Assembly: GCF_001556045.1 (NCBI RefSeq)
Contig: NZ_LSIC01000014.1
Coordinates: 4,790 to 68,789 of the forward strand
Length of the DNA stretch: 64,000 nt
Reading direction: 5' to 3'
Source: Bradyrhizobium sp. CCH5-F6
GTDB taxonomy: Bacteria; Pseudomonadota; Alphaproteobacteria; Rhizobiales; Xanthobacteraceae
A model generated the notes under the pieces. That model ran no database searches. It was given only the letters and a program-made list of their open reading frames with translations, and was not told the DNA's origin. This document shows, one piece after another, positions 19,901-27,758 of the stretch; position 1 is the stretch's first letter, and every line of letters begins with the position of its first letter. The position numbers and the translations under genes were made by a program.

Positions 19901-20259
19901 TGGTTGACCACGAGCTCAGTGATGACGCGCAAGCCGCGCTTCTGAGCTTCCTGGATGAAGCGCTTGAAATCCTTCATCGTCCCGAAATCGGGATTGACCG
20001 AGCCGTAGTCGGCGATGTCGTAGCCGTCGTCGCGGCCGGGCGAGGGGTAGAACGGCAGCAGCCACAGCGCCGTGACGCCGAGCTCCTGGAGGTAGGGCAG
20101 CTTCTCGGTCAGCCCCGCGAAGTCGCCGATGCCGTCATTGTTGCTGTCGGCGAAGGCCTTGACGTGGAGCTGATAGATGATGGCGTCCTTGTACCAGAGC
20201 TCATCCACGACCTCGGCAGCCTCAACCTTGTTGGTATCGACGGAAGACAGAACATTCAT
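16966..20259 (-). CDS. treS: Trehalose synthase TreS fused to maltokinase
   Basis: A 1097-aa two-enzyme fusion. The TreS part (about 1-560, starting near [19 protein letters not shown]) interconverts trehalose and maltose; its GH13 residues are intact ([32 protein letters not shown]). The C-terminal part (about 575-1097) is a maltokinase, which phosphorylates maltose to maltose-1-phosphate. It keeps the kinase loop HGDFRLGQ (catalytic Asp near residue 946), where homologues more often have HGDxHLGQ, and the metal site reads DFDGDP where I recall DFEGEP. The fusion channels trehalose to maltose-1-phosphate, the donor used by GlgE. The gene is 10 bases downstream of the GlgE-like gene and overlaps glgB. 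Confidence 0.94.
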   Translation of the reverse strand: MNVLSSVDTNKVEAAEVVDELWYKDAIIYQLHVKAFADSNNDGIGDFAGLTEKLPYLQELGVTALWLLPFYPSPGRDDGYDIADYGSVNPDFGTMKDFKRFIQEAQKRGLRVITELVVNHTSDQHRWFKRARRSHPGSSARNWYVWSDTDQKYQGTRIIFTDTEKSNWTWDPEAGAFYWHRFFSHQPDLNFDNPRVVSAIIQVMKRWLDAGVDGFRLDAIPYLCEREGTSNENLPETHAIIKRLRQELDAYSKGKLLLAEANQWPEDVQEYFGRGDECHMAYHFPLMPRIYMAIAQEDRFPITDILRQTPDIPASCQWALFLRNHDELTLEMVTDVERDYLWTTYANDPRARINVGIRRRLAPLMDNDRRKIELMNSLLLSFPGTPIIYYGDEIGMGDNIYLGDRNGVRTPMQWSPDRNGGFSRCDPARLYAPLIMDPVYGYESVNVEAQSRSLSSLLSATKRLISVRKSTLAFGRGTMTFIRPANRSVLAYVRQYRDEVILCVANLSRAAQATELDLSPWKDRIPQEMLGRTRFPAIGELPYMITLGPYGFYWFQLQERDKSEPVTPRAVPEFETLVVPVNSNWVSLARERGVFERDVLPGFLSRTRWYPEHNPKHIRTTLTSAVPFSDIGDNRPWIAFFETTRDGVTTRYVLPMQIEWVRFDRERFNPKALAAVRQGAREGTLLDVATDQIFIGLFLRGLSQSLVVEENNLRLEFKPTSRFADYTIKEPQRIRAIEQSNSTALVDNQYVAKIYRRLESGISPEIEIGHYLTEVAHFANTPALLGSVELVEGNQHSALGVLHAYVENQGDGWTVTTGYLDRYIDEQRVLPAGEKLRETHEQAPYLHFVAQIGRRLGELHVALAAAKTDDLAPEPIGSAYIERQVSELKARAERIFERLADSRDGLREPDRRLINQLAETRASLSDRLNALLPSGIGGLNIRHHGDFRLGQTLIVKDDIFIIDFDGDPRVPLADKRRKAPAARDVAGLIHSIDVSINMTLSRALTGASDEHARLTAALDQWRERATATFLSAYHETMTDRRLWPEDPRSAEGLLRFFLLDHAFNEVEYELSHRPEGLHAPLTGLLRILSSAESEAHA

Positions 20260-20269
20260 GGCGTGGCCC

Positions 20270-22216
20270 TTACGCCAGGCAGCGGAACAGGAGCGCGGGA
20301 TCGCGGTCGGGATCGATACGCAACCTGATCCCGCCCCATTCGATGCGGGACCGTTCGCCGGTGAGGAGGTTTTCGAGTGCCGTCACATGGTGGCGCTGTC
20401 CATGGGCGTCAATGGTGACGTCGCCGAGAGGCAGCCAGAACTCGCGTTCCCGGCGCGACAGCGCGATCACGACGATGACGGTGTTGGCAGGCTCGGCTGC
20501 CTCCTTGACGAAGGCGATCGTCTCGCCGTCCTCGACGCCGAGGAAGCGCAGATTGACCGTCTGCTGGAGCGCCGCATTTTCGTTGCGGATGCGATTGAGC
20601 GCGGTAATGCAGGGCTTGATGTTGCCGGGCTTGTCCCAGTCGCGCTGCTTGATCCGGTACTTCTCGGAATCGAGATATTCCTCGCGGCCGGGGACCGCCT
20701 CGTGCTCCAGGAGCTCGAAGCCGCTGTAGATGCCGTAATTGCCCGAGAGCGTCGCCGCCAGCGCGATGCGCGACTTGAATGCCCAGGCTTCGCCGCTCTG
20801 GAGGTGATAGGGCAACAGGTCGGGCGTGTTGACGAACATGTGCGGACGGTAGAAATCGCGTTCGGGATAGCGCGTCAGTTCGCCGAGATATTGCTCCAGC
20901 TCCCAGCGCGAGGTGCGCCAGGGAAAATAGGTAAAGGACTGCGCGAAGCCGAGCTTGGCGAGGCCCTTCATCAGCTTCGGCCGGGCAAAGGTCTTGGAGA
21001 ACAGGATCACCTCGGGATGCCGGCGGCGGATGTCGCGGATCAGCCACTCCCAGAACGGAAGCGGAGCGGTGTCGTGATTGTCGATGGCGAAGATGGTCAC
21101 GCCATGGTCGATCCAGAACAGCATGGCGTCGCGAAACGCATTCCACAGGCCGGCGCGATCCACCGAGGCGAAGTCGGGGATGACGATGTCGGAATAGGGC
21201 CCGTCCGCCGTCCGCACCGAGCGGTCCGGTCGCCATTTGAACCATTCCGGATGCTGGGTCAGCCAGGGATGGTCCGGCGAGCACTGCACGGCGAAGTCGA
21301 GCGCGAGCTCGAGACCATATTCGAGGCAGGTTGCAACCAGCGCGCGGAAATCCTCGATCGTGCCGAGCTCGGGATGAAGCGCATCGTGGCCGCCCTCCGC
21401 CGAGCCGATCGCATAGGGCGAGCCGGGATCGCTCTCATGTGCCACCGGTGCATTGTTGCGGCCCTTGCGGCGGGTATGGCCGATCGGGTGGATCGGCGTG
21501 AAGTAGAGCACGTCAAAGCCCATGGCGGCGATGTCGGGCACGCGGGCGATGCAGTCGCGCAGCGTCCCATGCCGTCCCGGCAATGCGCTCTGGCTGCGCG
21601 GCATCATCTGGTACCAGGCGCCGAAGCGCGCCTTGTCGCGGTCGACGGTCAGCGGGAAGAGCTGCGAGCGCGTCAGGTCGGGCCTGGACTGGCTCTCGGC
21701 CATGGCTTCGCCAAGCTCGGTTGCGAGCAGCGAATTGACGTCGCCGTTCCTGAGATAATCCTCGCACTGCCTGATGATGACCATGGCTGCGTCCTGCCGC
21801 GCGCTATGCGCCTTGGTCAAGAGGCTCGCGCCCTCGATCGCATCGAGGCTGACATCGGCCCCGTTGCGCTGCTTGCGCGCCACCGCGTGAGACCAGGTGG
21901 CGAACTCGTCGGTCCAGGCTTCGATCGCGTAGACATACTGGCCGGGCTCAACGGGTGTGAACGTGCCGGACCAGCGGTCATTGCCATGATGGATCATCGG
22001 CTCGCTCCGCCATTCCCGGTCCTGCTCGCGGCGCCACATCAGCGCGGCCGATATCACGGCCTCGCCGTCGCGATAGATGTCGGCCCAGACCTCGACCGGC
22101 TGGCCCGCAATCCGCTTCACGGCGAAGCGGCCGCCGTCGATCGAGGGATAGACGTCCTCGATCAGGAAAGCGCCGCCGGCTGCGGCACTCTCGACAGTTT
22201 GAATTGTCTTGTTCAC
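20270..22216 (-). CDS. glgE: GlgE-family maltosyltransferase-like GH13 protein with altered active site
   Basis: A 648-aa protein from a GTG at 22216 with the full GlgE architecture: an N-terminal DUF3416-like domain (FLIEDVYPSIDGGRFAVKR), a helical insert, the barrel (MMPRSQS, DVLYFTPIHPIG, SPYAIGSAEGGHDALHPELG, QCSPDHPW) and a C-terminal sheet. GlgE transfers maltose from maltose-1-phosphate to alpha-glucan. Key motifs differ here. Region II reads IFAIDNHDTAP instead of IFRVDNPHTKP, so Ala377 replaces the invariant GH13 Arg, though Asp379 remains. Region III reads LFSKTFARPK instead of FLAEAFTRPK, so Lys408 replaces the acid/base Glu. The NPPKKYQDI phosphate loop is absent. Asp466 (NTPD) is kept. 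The protein may be inactive or have another role. The start is uncertain: no clear Shine-Dalgarno, and the frame is open to 22408. Confidence 0.85.
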   Translation of the reverse strand: MNKTIQTVESAAAGGAFLIEDVYPSIDGGRFAVKRIAGQPVEVWADIYRDGEAVISAALMWRREQDREWRSEPMIHHGNDRWSGTFTPVEPGQYVYAIEAWTDEFATWSHAVARKQRNGADVSLDAIEGASLLTKAHSARQDAAMVIIRQCEDYLRNGDVNSLLATELGEAMAESQSRPDLTRSQLFPLTVDRDKARFGAWYQMMPRSQSALPGRHGTLRDCIARVPDIAAMGFDVLYFTPIHPIGHTRRKGRNNAPVAHESDPGSPYAIGSAEGGHDALHPELGTIEDFRALVATCLEYGLELALDFAVQCSPDHPWLTQHPEWFKWRPDRSVRTADGPYSDIVIPDFASVDRAGLWNAFRDAMLFWIDHGVTIFAIDNHDTAPLPFWEWLIRDIRRRHPEVILFSKTFARPKLMKGLAKLGFAQSFTYFPWRTSRWELEQYLGELTRYPERDFYRPHMFVNTPDLLPYHLQSGEAWAFKSRIALAATLSGNYGIYSGFELLEHEAVPGREEYLDSEKYRIKQRDWDKPGNIKPCITALNRIRNENAALQQTVNLRFLGVEDGETIAFVKEAAEPANTVIVVIALSRREREFWLPLGDVTIDAHGQRHHVTALENLLTGERSRIEWGGIRLRIDPDRDPALLFRCLA

Positions 22217-22287
22217 GGTGATGCCATTGACAAGAAAGCAGGAGCCCGTTTCCCTTGTCGGGAACCCACGCTTGGTACCATGATAGA

Positions 22288-22342
22288 AAGCCGCTTGTGT
22301 GTCATTGGTTCCCTGGGGAACGGCAAGCGTAGTCTGCGAGTT
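22288..22342. promoter_or_regulatory. Back-to-back EcfG-like promoters between the GlgE-like gene and malQ
   Basis: A 14-base palindrome GTTCCCTGGGGAAC (22308-22321) supplies a GGAAC box on each strand, facing outward. On the plus strand GGAAC (22317-22321) is followed by 17 bases and AGTT (22339-22342), toward malQ. On the minus strand GGAAC (22312-22308) is followed by 16 bases and GCTT (22291-22288), toward the GlgE-like gene. Both keep the terminal TT of the EcfG -10 box. The palindrome could instead be an operator. Function is inferred from sequence. Confidence 0.5.
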
Positions 22343-22420
22343 GAATCTGGCTAACCTCTTCCGCGACTTCGTTAAAATCAATAACCCTGGCCGGACAATG
22401 GCCTGCAAGCTGCGTGCCGA

Positions 22421-24382
22421 ATGGATCTTTTAGCTCAAGCCCGGATCAAGGGCGTTCAGTCCGAATTCATCGATGCCCTCGGAAAGCTCCGGGTCACCGA
22501 TCCCGTGGCCCTCAAATCGATCCTCGATGCCCTGCCGGAGAAGCGGGTGTATCGCTTCGTCAGCGGGCCGGTCGTGGTGCGCGCGCTGGGGCATCCGCGC
22601 ACGGAATTGGCGGCTATCGGCGCGCCGCCGCTGCAATGGACAATCCGCGGCAACGGCAATGTGATCGCCCAAGGCGAGACGCGCGAGCCCGTCATCGCCT
22701 GGCCCGCCGGCCTGCCGCTCGGATATCACCGCTTGACGCTGACCGATGCCGAAGGCGTGACGGAAGAGGTGCCGATGATCGTGGCGCCCGAACGGGCCTT
22801 CGGCGGCGATTTCGACCGCGGCTGGCTGCTCGCCGTCCAGCTCTACAGCGTCCGTTCGGACCGCAATTGGGGCATCGGCGACTTCACCGACCTCGCGGGG
22901 CTGGTCAGGCTTGCCAAGCAGCTCGGAGCTGACGGCGTCGGGCTCAATCCGCTGCATGTCCTGTTTGACGATCGCCCGGCCGATTGCAGCCCCTATTCGC
23001 CGAACAGCCGGCTGTTCCTCAACCCGCTCTATATCGACGTCGAGGCGATCCCGGAATTCTCGGCCGACCTCGTGCCCGACGCGGCCGCGACCGCCGCCCG
23101 TCTGCGCGAAGGTGATCGCGTCCCCTATGCCGACATGGCGGCATTGAAATGGCGCGGCCTTCGCGCCGCCTATGACAGCTTCGTGACGAGCGCGAGCGAG
23201 GCGCGCCGCAAGGCGTTTGACGCCTTCCGCGCCGCGCGCGCGCCGCTTTTGTCCCGTTTTGCCTGCTTCGAGGTGCTGCGCCATCGCTTCACCGCACCCT
23301 GGTGGGAATGGCCGTCGAAATGGCAGCAGCCGGATGAGGCGAAATGCGCCGAGCTGCGCAATGGCCCGGACAAGCGCGAGGTCGAATTCGTCGAGTTCGT
23401 GCAATGGACGGCCGATAGCCAGCTGCACGCCGCCAAGGAGCTCGCCAGCCGGCTCGGTATGCGGGTTGGATTGTATCTCGATGTTGCCGTCGGCGTGCAG
23501 TCCAACGGCTTCGATGCCTGGAACGAGCAGACGGCGATCTCCCGCCATCTCGCCGTCGGCGCGCCGCCCGACGTGCTCAACACCGTCGGCCAGGACTGGG
23601 GGCTCGCCGGGTTCAACGCCGGTGGGCTCGAAGCGCAGTCCTTCGTGCCGTTCGCGGACATGCTCGCGGCCTCGATGCGCCATGCAGGCGCCATCAGGCT
23701 CGATCATGTGCTCGGGCTGAAGCGGCTATATCTCGTGCCGCGCGGCTTCAAACCCGACAATGGCGCCTATGTGCAGATGCCGTTCGAGGCATTGCTGGCT
23801 GCGGTGGCGAGCGAGAGCGCCAGGCATAAATGCATCGTGATCGGTGAGGATCTCGGCACGGTGCCGGAAGGTTTCCGCGAGACGATGCAGGATTTCGGCA
23901 TCTGGTCCTATCTCGTGATGATGTTCGAGCGCGACGATGCCGGCCATTTCCGCCATATCGACCATTACCGGCCCAACGCGCTGGTCACGCTGAACACGCA
24001 TGATCTGTCGACCTATGCCGGCTGGCGCTCCTTCAGCGATCTCAAGATGAAGCGCTCGCTCGGGCTCGATCCCGGCGAGAACGACCAGGCGCGCTGGGAC
24101 GCGCTCGGCAGGCTCGACGAGATCCTGCGCCAGAACGGCATCAAGGGGAACGACCTCTATTCGGTGCTCGCCTTCCTGTCGCGCACGCCGTCGCGGTTGC
24201 TCGCGGTGTCGCTGGAGGATCTGCTGGGCGTGATCGACCAGCCCAACATTCCCGGCACGATCGATGAGCACCCGAACTGGCGCCAGCGTCTGCCTGTCGC
24301 GCTCGACAAGATCGCGTCCAAGGTCGATCTCGCGGCTTTGAAGGCCGCGACGCGGGAACGTTCATTGCCCGGCGGGAATTGA
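22421..24382 (+). CDS. malQ: 4-alpha-glucanotransferase MalQ
   Basis: This 653-aa GH77 amylomaltase moves maltodextrin units between chains. An N-terminal extension (about 1-140) precedes the catalytic part that starts at RGWLLAVQLYSVRSDRNWGIGDF. The catalytic residues are in AIRLDHVLGLKRLY (nucleophile Asp), IVIGEDLGTVP (acid/base Glu) and LNTHDLSTYAGW. In the cluster MalQ would redistribute the oligosaccharides produced by GlgX and TreYZ. It is divergent from the GlgE-like gene; the GH15 gene starts 30 bases downstream on the same strand. Confidence 0.93.
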   Translation: MDLLAQARIKGVQSEFIDALGKLRVTDPVALKSILDALPEKRVYRFVSGPVVVRALGHPRTELAAIGAPPLQWTIRGNGNVIAQGETREPVIAWPAGLPLGYHRLTLTDAEGVTEEVPMIVAPERAFGGDFDRGWLLAVQLYSVRSDRNWGIGDFTDLAGLVRLAKQLGADGVGLNPLHVLFDDRPADCSPYSPNSRLFLNPLYIDVEAIPEFSADLVPDAAATAARLREGDRVPYADMAALKWRGLRAAYDSFVTSASEARRKAFDAFRAARAPLLSRFACFEVLRHRFTAPWWEWPSKWQQPDEAKCAELRNGPDKREVEFVEFVQWTADSQLHAAKELASRLGMRVGLYLDVAVGVQSNGFDAWNEQTAISRHLAVGAPPDVLNTVGQDWGLAGFNAGGLEAQSFVPFADMLAASMRHAGAIRLDHVLGLKRLYLVPRGFKPDNGAYVQMPFEALLAAVASESARHKCIVIGEDLGTVPEGFRETMQDFGIWSYLVMMFERDDAGHFRHIDHYRPNALVTLNTHDLSTYAGWRSFSDLKMKRSLGLDPGENDQARWDALGRLDEILRQNGIKGNDLYSVLAFLSRTPSRLLAVSLEDLLGVIDQPNIPGTIDEHPNWRQRLPVALDKIASKVDLAALKAATRERSLPGGN

Positions 24383-24412
24383 ACGGCCGGGGACTTCGAG
24401 GCTCGCACGACA

Positions 24413-26212
24413 TTGTCCCAGAGGATCGAGGACTACGCGCTGATCGGCGATTGCGAGACCGCGGCGCTGGTCGGGCGCAACGGCTCGATCGACTGGCTGT
24501 GCTGGCCTGCCTTCGATTCCGACGCCTGCTTCGCCGCTATCCTCGGCACGGACAAGAATGGACGCTGGCTGATCGCGCCGAGCGAGGCTGCGACCCGCAT
24601 CTCGCGGCGCTATCTCGGCAATACCCTCATTCTCGAAACGCGGTTTGAGACGAAGAGCGGCACCGTCGCACTGATCGACTTCATGCCGCCGCGCGGCAAG
24701 GCGTCCGACATCGTGCGGCTGGTCCGCGGCGTCAGCGGCACCGTGAAGATGCGGATGGAACTCGTCATCCGCTTCGGCTTCGGCGCCGACATTCCCTGGG
24801 TGCGGCGGATGGATCATGCGCTGCTGGCAATCTGCGGCCAGGACATGACGGTGCTGCGAACACCCGTCGCGACCCACGGCGAGGATCTGACGACGATCGC
24901 CGAATTCGAGATCGGGGCGGACGAGACCGTGCCTTTCGTGCTGACCTACGGCCCCTCGCATCTGAAGCCGCCCGCGCCGATCGATCCGGAGGTCGCTCTC
25001 CAGGAGACCGAGAAATTCTGGCAGGACTGGTGCGGCCGCTGCACCCGCGACGGCGACTATCAGAACCTCGTCTTGCGCTCGCTGATCACGCTCAAGGCGC
25101 TGACCTTTGCGCCGACCGGCGGCATCGTCGCGGCACCGACCACCTCATTGCCGGAAAAGCTCGGGGGCAGCAGGAACTGGGACTACCGCTTCTGCTGGTT
25201 GCGCGACGCCACCTTCACGCTGCTGGCGCTGATGAATTCGGGCTACACCGAGGAAGCCTCGGCCTGGCACAACTGGCTGCTGCGCGCAGCCGCCGGTTCG
25301 CCGGCGAACATGCAGATCATGTACGGCATCTGGGGACAGCGGCGGCTGCTCGAATGGGAGGCGGGCTGGCTCGGCGGCTACGAGGGCGCCCAGCCCGTGC
25401 GCGTCGGCAACGCCGCGCATGCCCAGCTCCAGCTCGATGTCTATGGCGAACTGATCGACGCCTTCCACCAGTCGCGCATGGCCAAGCTCAAGCTCGACGA
25501 GCAGACCTGGGCGCTGGAATGCGCCGTGCTCAACCATCTGGCCGAGGTCTGGGACCGGCCGGATCACGGTATCTGGGAGCGGCGCGGACAGCCGAAGCAT
25601 TACGTCTTCTCCAAGGTGATGACCTGGGTCGCCTTCGATCGCGGCATCAAGAGCGCCGAGACCTTCGGCTTCAAGGCGCCGCTCCTGCACTGGCGCACCT
25701 TGCGCGATGCCATTCATCGCGACGTCTGCAACAAGGGCTTCGACGCGGAGGAAAACGCCTTCGTCGAATCCTACGGCTCGAAGCTGCTCGATGCCAGCGT
25801 CCTGCTGCTGCCAGCCGTCGGTTTCCTGCCGGCGTCCGATCCGCGCATCCGCGGCACCATCGCGGCCGTCGAGAAATGTCTGATCCGAGACGGCTTCGTC
25901 CTGCGGCACGATCCGCGCGAGCTGCCAGCGGACCAGCCGCCGCTGGAAGGCGCCTTCCTGGCCTGTAGCCTGTGGCTCGCCGACGCCTATGTGCTGTCAG
26001 GCGATCTCGACAAGGCGCAACGCCTGTTCGATCGCGTCGTGAGCATTGCCAACGACGTCGGGCTGCTGGCGGAGGAATACGATTCCATGGCGCGGCGCCA
26101 GACCGGAAATTTTCCGCAGGCGCTGACCCACATCGCCTTGATCAACACCGCGCATAATCTTTCGGCGGCCAGGCAGGGCAGCGAGAAGCCGGCGATGCAG
26201 CGATCGAAGTAG
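24413..26212 (+). CDS. GH15 family glucoamylase/trehalase-like glycoside hydrolase
   Basis: A 599-aa intracellular GH15 protein. The N-terminal beta domain begins SQRIEDYALIGDCETAALVGRNGSIDWLCWPAFDS, followed by the (alpha/alpha)6 barrel with NWDYRFCWLRDATFTLLAL. The probable general acid Glu lies in GIWERRGQPKHYV and the base Glu in EEYDSMARRQTGNFPQALTH. The start is a TTG at 24413, because no in-frame ATG lies nearby and the family N-terminus begins here. Related mycobacterial GH15 proteins act on trehalose and others on alpha-glucans; the sequence alone does not decide. Its place beside treS and treYZ makes trehalose or maltodextrin the likely substrate. There is no signal peptide. Confidence 0.88.
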   Translation: MSQRIEDYALIGDCETAALVGRNGSIDWLCWPAFDSDACFAAILGTDKNGRWLIAPSEAATRISRRYLGNTLILETRFETKSGTVALIDFMPPRGKASDIVRLVRGVSGTVKMRMELVIRFGFGADIPWVRRMDHALLAICGQDMTVLRTPVATHGEDLTTIAEFEIGADETVPFVLTYGPSHLKPPAPIDPEVALQETEKFWQDWCGRCTRDGDYQNLVLRSLITLKALTFAPTGGIVAAPTTSLPEKLGGSRNWDYRFCWLRDATFTLLALMNSGYTEEASAWHNWLLRAAAGSPANMQIMYGIWGQRRLLEWEAGWLGGYEGAQPVRVGNAAHAQLQLDVYGELIDAFHQSRMAKLKLDEQTWALECAVLNHLAEVWDRPDHGIWERRGQPKHYVFSKVMTWVAFDRGIKSAETFGFKAPLLHWRTLRDAIHRDVCNKGFDAEENAFVESYGSKLLDASVLLLPAVGFLPASDPRIRGTIAAVEKCLIRDGFVLRHDPRELPADQPPLEGAFLACSLWLADAYVLSGDLDKAQRLFDRVVSIANDVGLLAEEYDSMARRQTGNFPQALTHIALINTAHNLSAARQGSEKPAMQRSK

Positions 26213-26232
26213 ATCGGCGCGGCAGAGGCTTC

Positions 26233-26261
26233 TTCACCTCTCCCCGCTGGGGAGAGGTGAA
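26233..26261. terminator. Perfect hairpin between convergent genes
   Basis: Arms of 13 bases, ttcacctctcccc and ggggagaggtgaa, flank a 3-base loop in the gap between the GH15 gene and the convergent HAD gene. There is no T-run, so it may act as a Rho-independent-like or RNA-stabilising hairpin for either strand; it also resembles the core of a common Bradyrhizobium repeat. Confidence 0.55.
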
Positions 26262-26295
26262 CAGCGAGCGTTCCGCTCGGACTGGCGACAAAGCT

Positions 26296-27108
26296 CTAGC
26301 CAATCCCGTTCCGCTTCAAGATCATCTCCATCGCTTCCGCAAAACCGTCCTGCTCGTTGCTCGCGGTTACGTGGGTGGCCTGGTCCTTGACGTTGTCGGC
26401 GGCGTTGCCCATGGCGATCGAGGTGCCGCTGACGCGGAACATGGCAAGGTCGTTCTGCATGTCGCCGATGGTGGCGACGGCGTCGGTCGAGATGCCGAGG
26501 CGTTTCGCCATGGCCTGCACGAAAGTGCCCTTGTTGACGTTGGGCGGGGTGATGTCGAGATAATAGGTCTGCGAGCGCACCGCGGTGGCCTCGCTGCCGA
26601 GCGCATCTTGCATCGCCTTTTCGCAAGCCGCGAGCCCGGCGGCATCGGCACTGGCGCCGACGATCTTGCAGGCGCTCGAAAGGTAGGGTGAAAAATCGGA
26701 CACGATGGTGGGGTCGGCGCGGATCGTGTGCTGCTCGTGGGCGACGTAGCTGCCGCTGGGATTGTCGATCAGCCATTCGTCGGTGGTGAACAGCCAGATG
26801 TCGGCGCCGAATTCACGGAGAATCTGCAAGGACCGCTCGGCCGCGCTCGCGGGAATCAGGTGCTGCTCGACCGGCCTCATCTCGGGATCGACGATCGAGG
26901 AGCCGTTGAACGGGCCGACCGGCAGCCACAACGCCAGCGGCTCGATCAGGAGACGCATGCCGATCGCGGGGCGGCTGGAAGTGATGGTGAAGCCGATGCC
27001 GGCCTGGTGCAGCCGCTGCACCGCGCTCCTCGCGCGCTCGGTCAGCGTCTTGTCCTTGGTCAGCAGTGTGCCGTCGACATCGGACACCACGAGTGAGATT
27101 TGCGTCAT
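26296..27108 (-). CDS. Cof-type HAD-IIB family phosphatase
   Basis: This 270-aa protein belongs to the HAD superfamily, subclass IIB. Motif I is VVSDVDGTLL (nucleophile Asp10, Asp12), motif II is in FTITSSRP, the Lys of motif III is in NVNKGTFVQAMAKRLGI, and motif IV is GDMQNDLAMF. A large cap domain lies between motifs II and III. Such enzymes dephosphorylate sugar phosphates. The ATG at 27108 begins at the family N-terminus; the frame could extend seven residues upstream. It follows the pentose-phosphate operon on the same strand after a 119-base gap holding a repeat, so it may be transcribed separately. Confidence 0.85.
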   Translation of the reverse strand: MTQISLVVSDVDGTLLTKDKTLTERARSAVQRLHQAGIGFTITSSRPAIGMRLLIEPLALWLPVGPFNGSSIVDPEMRPVEQHLIPASAAERSLQILREFGADIWLFTTDEWLIDNPSGSYVAHEQHTIRADPTIVSDFSPYLSSACKIVGASADAAGLAACEKAMQDALGSEATAVRSQTYYLDITPPNVNKGTFVQAMAKRLGISTDAVATIGDMQNDLAMFRVSGTSIAMGNAADNVKDQATHVTASNEQDGFAEAMEMILKRNGIG

Positions 27109-27141
27109 GGCAGAACCTGAACTTTCCAAAAGTACGATCCA

Positions 27142-27230
27142 GAAAAGCGTGGAGCGTTTCCCGAAAAGACCATGCTAAGACAAGAGAGCTAAAGTGCGAT
27201 GACGGTTCATCCAAATCTCATCGCGCTCTA
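27142..27230. repeat. Rhizobiales-type intergenic repeat (gcgatgacg...tcatcgcgc)
   Basis: The gap between gluconokinase and the HAD gene contains a sequence I recognise as a recurrent Bradyrhizobium intergenic element: an aaaagcgtggagcg segment, then a hairpin with arms GCGATGA (27196-27202) and TCATCGC (27218-27224). The gluconokinase stop codon lies at its right edge. Family membership is from memory. Confidence 0.45.
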
Positions 27231-27758
27231 GCGTTTCGTGCCGCCCAGCTTCAATTGCCTCACCACGCCGTCCACGATCGCTTCGACCGATTCGTCGATC
27301 GAGACGGTGACGACGTGCTCGCTCGCCTCGGGCGGCTCCAGCGTGTTGAATTGGCTCGCCAGCAGCTCGGGCGGCATGAAGTGCCCCTTGCGATGGGCCA
27401 GCCGTTCGGCGATCAGCTCCTTCGTGCCCTTAAGGAAGACGAAGCGGACGTCGTCGCGACCGCGCAGCAGCACGTCACGATAGGCGTGCTTCAGCGCCGA
27501 GCAGGCGATGATGACGTGCTCGCCGCGCCCGCACACGCGCGCGATCTCGTCGGCGATCGCATTGAGCCAGGGCCGGCGGTCTTCGTCGGTGAGCGGATGG
27601 CCGGCCCGCATCTTCTCGACGTTGCTGGCGGGATGAAAGCTGTCGCCGTCCTCGAAGCGCCAGCCGAGCCGCTCTCCGAGCGCCTTCGCAACCGTGCTCT
27701 TGCCCGAACCCGACACGCCCATCACGATCAATGCACAAGGTGCTTCAGCGCGGCCCAC
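27228..27758 (-). CDS. gntK: Gluconokinase, GntK/IdnK-type
   Basis: This 176-aa P-loop kinase phosphorylates gluconate to 6-phosphogluconate. It has a Walker A motif GVSGSGKST close to the N-terminus, the gluconate kinase signature GDSFHPASNVEKM, PLTDEDRRPWL, IIACSALKHAYRDVLLRG and KGHFMPPELLASQF. The GTG at 27758 is preferred over the internal ATG because a GGAGG Shine-Dalgarno lies seven bases upstream; it overlaps the pgl end by 14 bases. It is the last gene of the tal-pgi/gnd/zwf/pgl operon and feeds gluconate into the same pathway. Confidence 0.92.
   Translation of the reverse strand: MGRAEAPCALIVMGVSGSGKSTVAKALGERLGWRFEDGDSFHPASNVEKMRAGHPLTDEDRRPWLNAIADEIARVCGRGEHVIIACSALKHAYRDVLLRGRDDVRFVFLKGTKELIAERLAHRKGHFMPPELLASQFNTLEPPEASEHVVTVSIDESVEAIVDGVVRQLKLGGTKR

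Noticed and set aside
17680..20328. 882-aa open frame on the plus strand opposite treS-maltokinase
   Set aside because: Antisense shadow of a gene with intact catalytic motifs; low-complexity product.
20177..22354. 725-aa open frame on the plus strand opposite the GlgE-like gene
   Set aside because: Considered because the GlgE-like active site is odd, but the minus-strand product aligns with the GlgE fold throughout and the plus-strand product has no domain.
22217..22408. 64-residue N-terminal extension of the GlgE-like protein
   Set aside because: It would cover the divergent promoter region and does not resemble the family N-terminus; the GTG at 22216 is preferred, though its ribosome site is weak.
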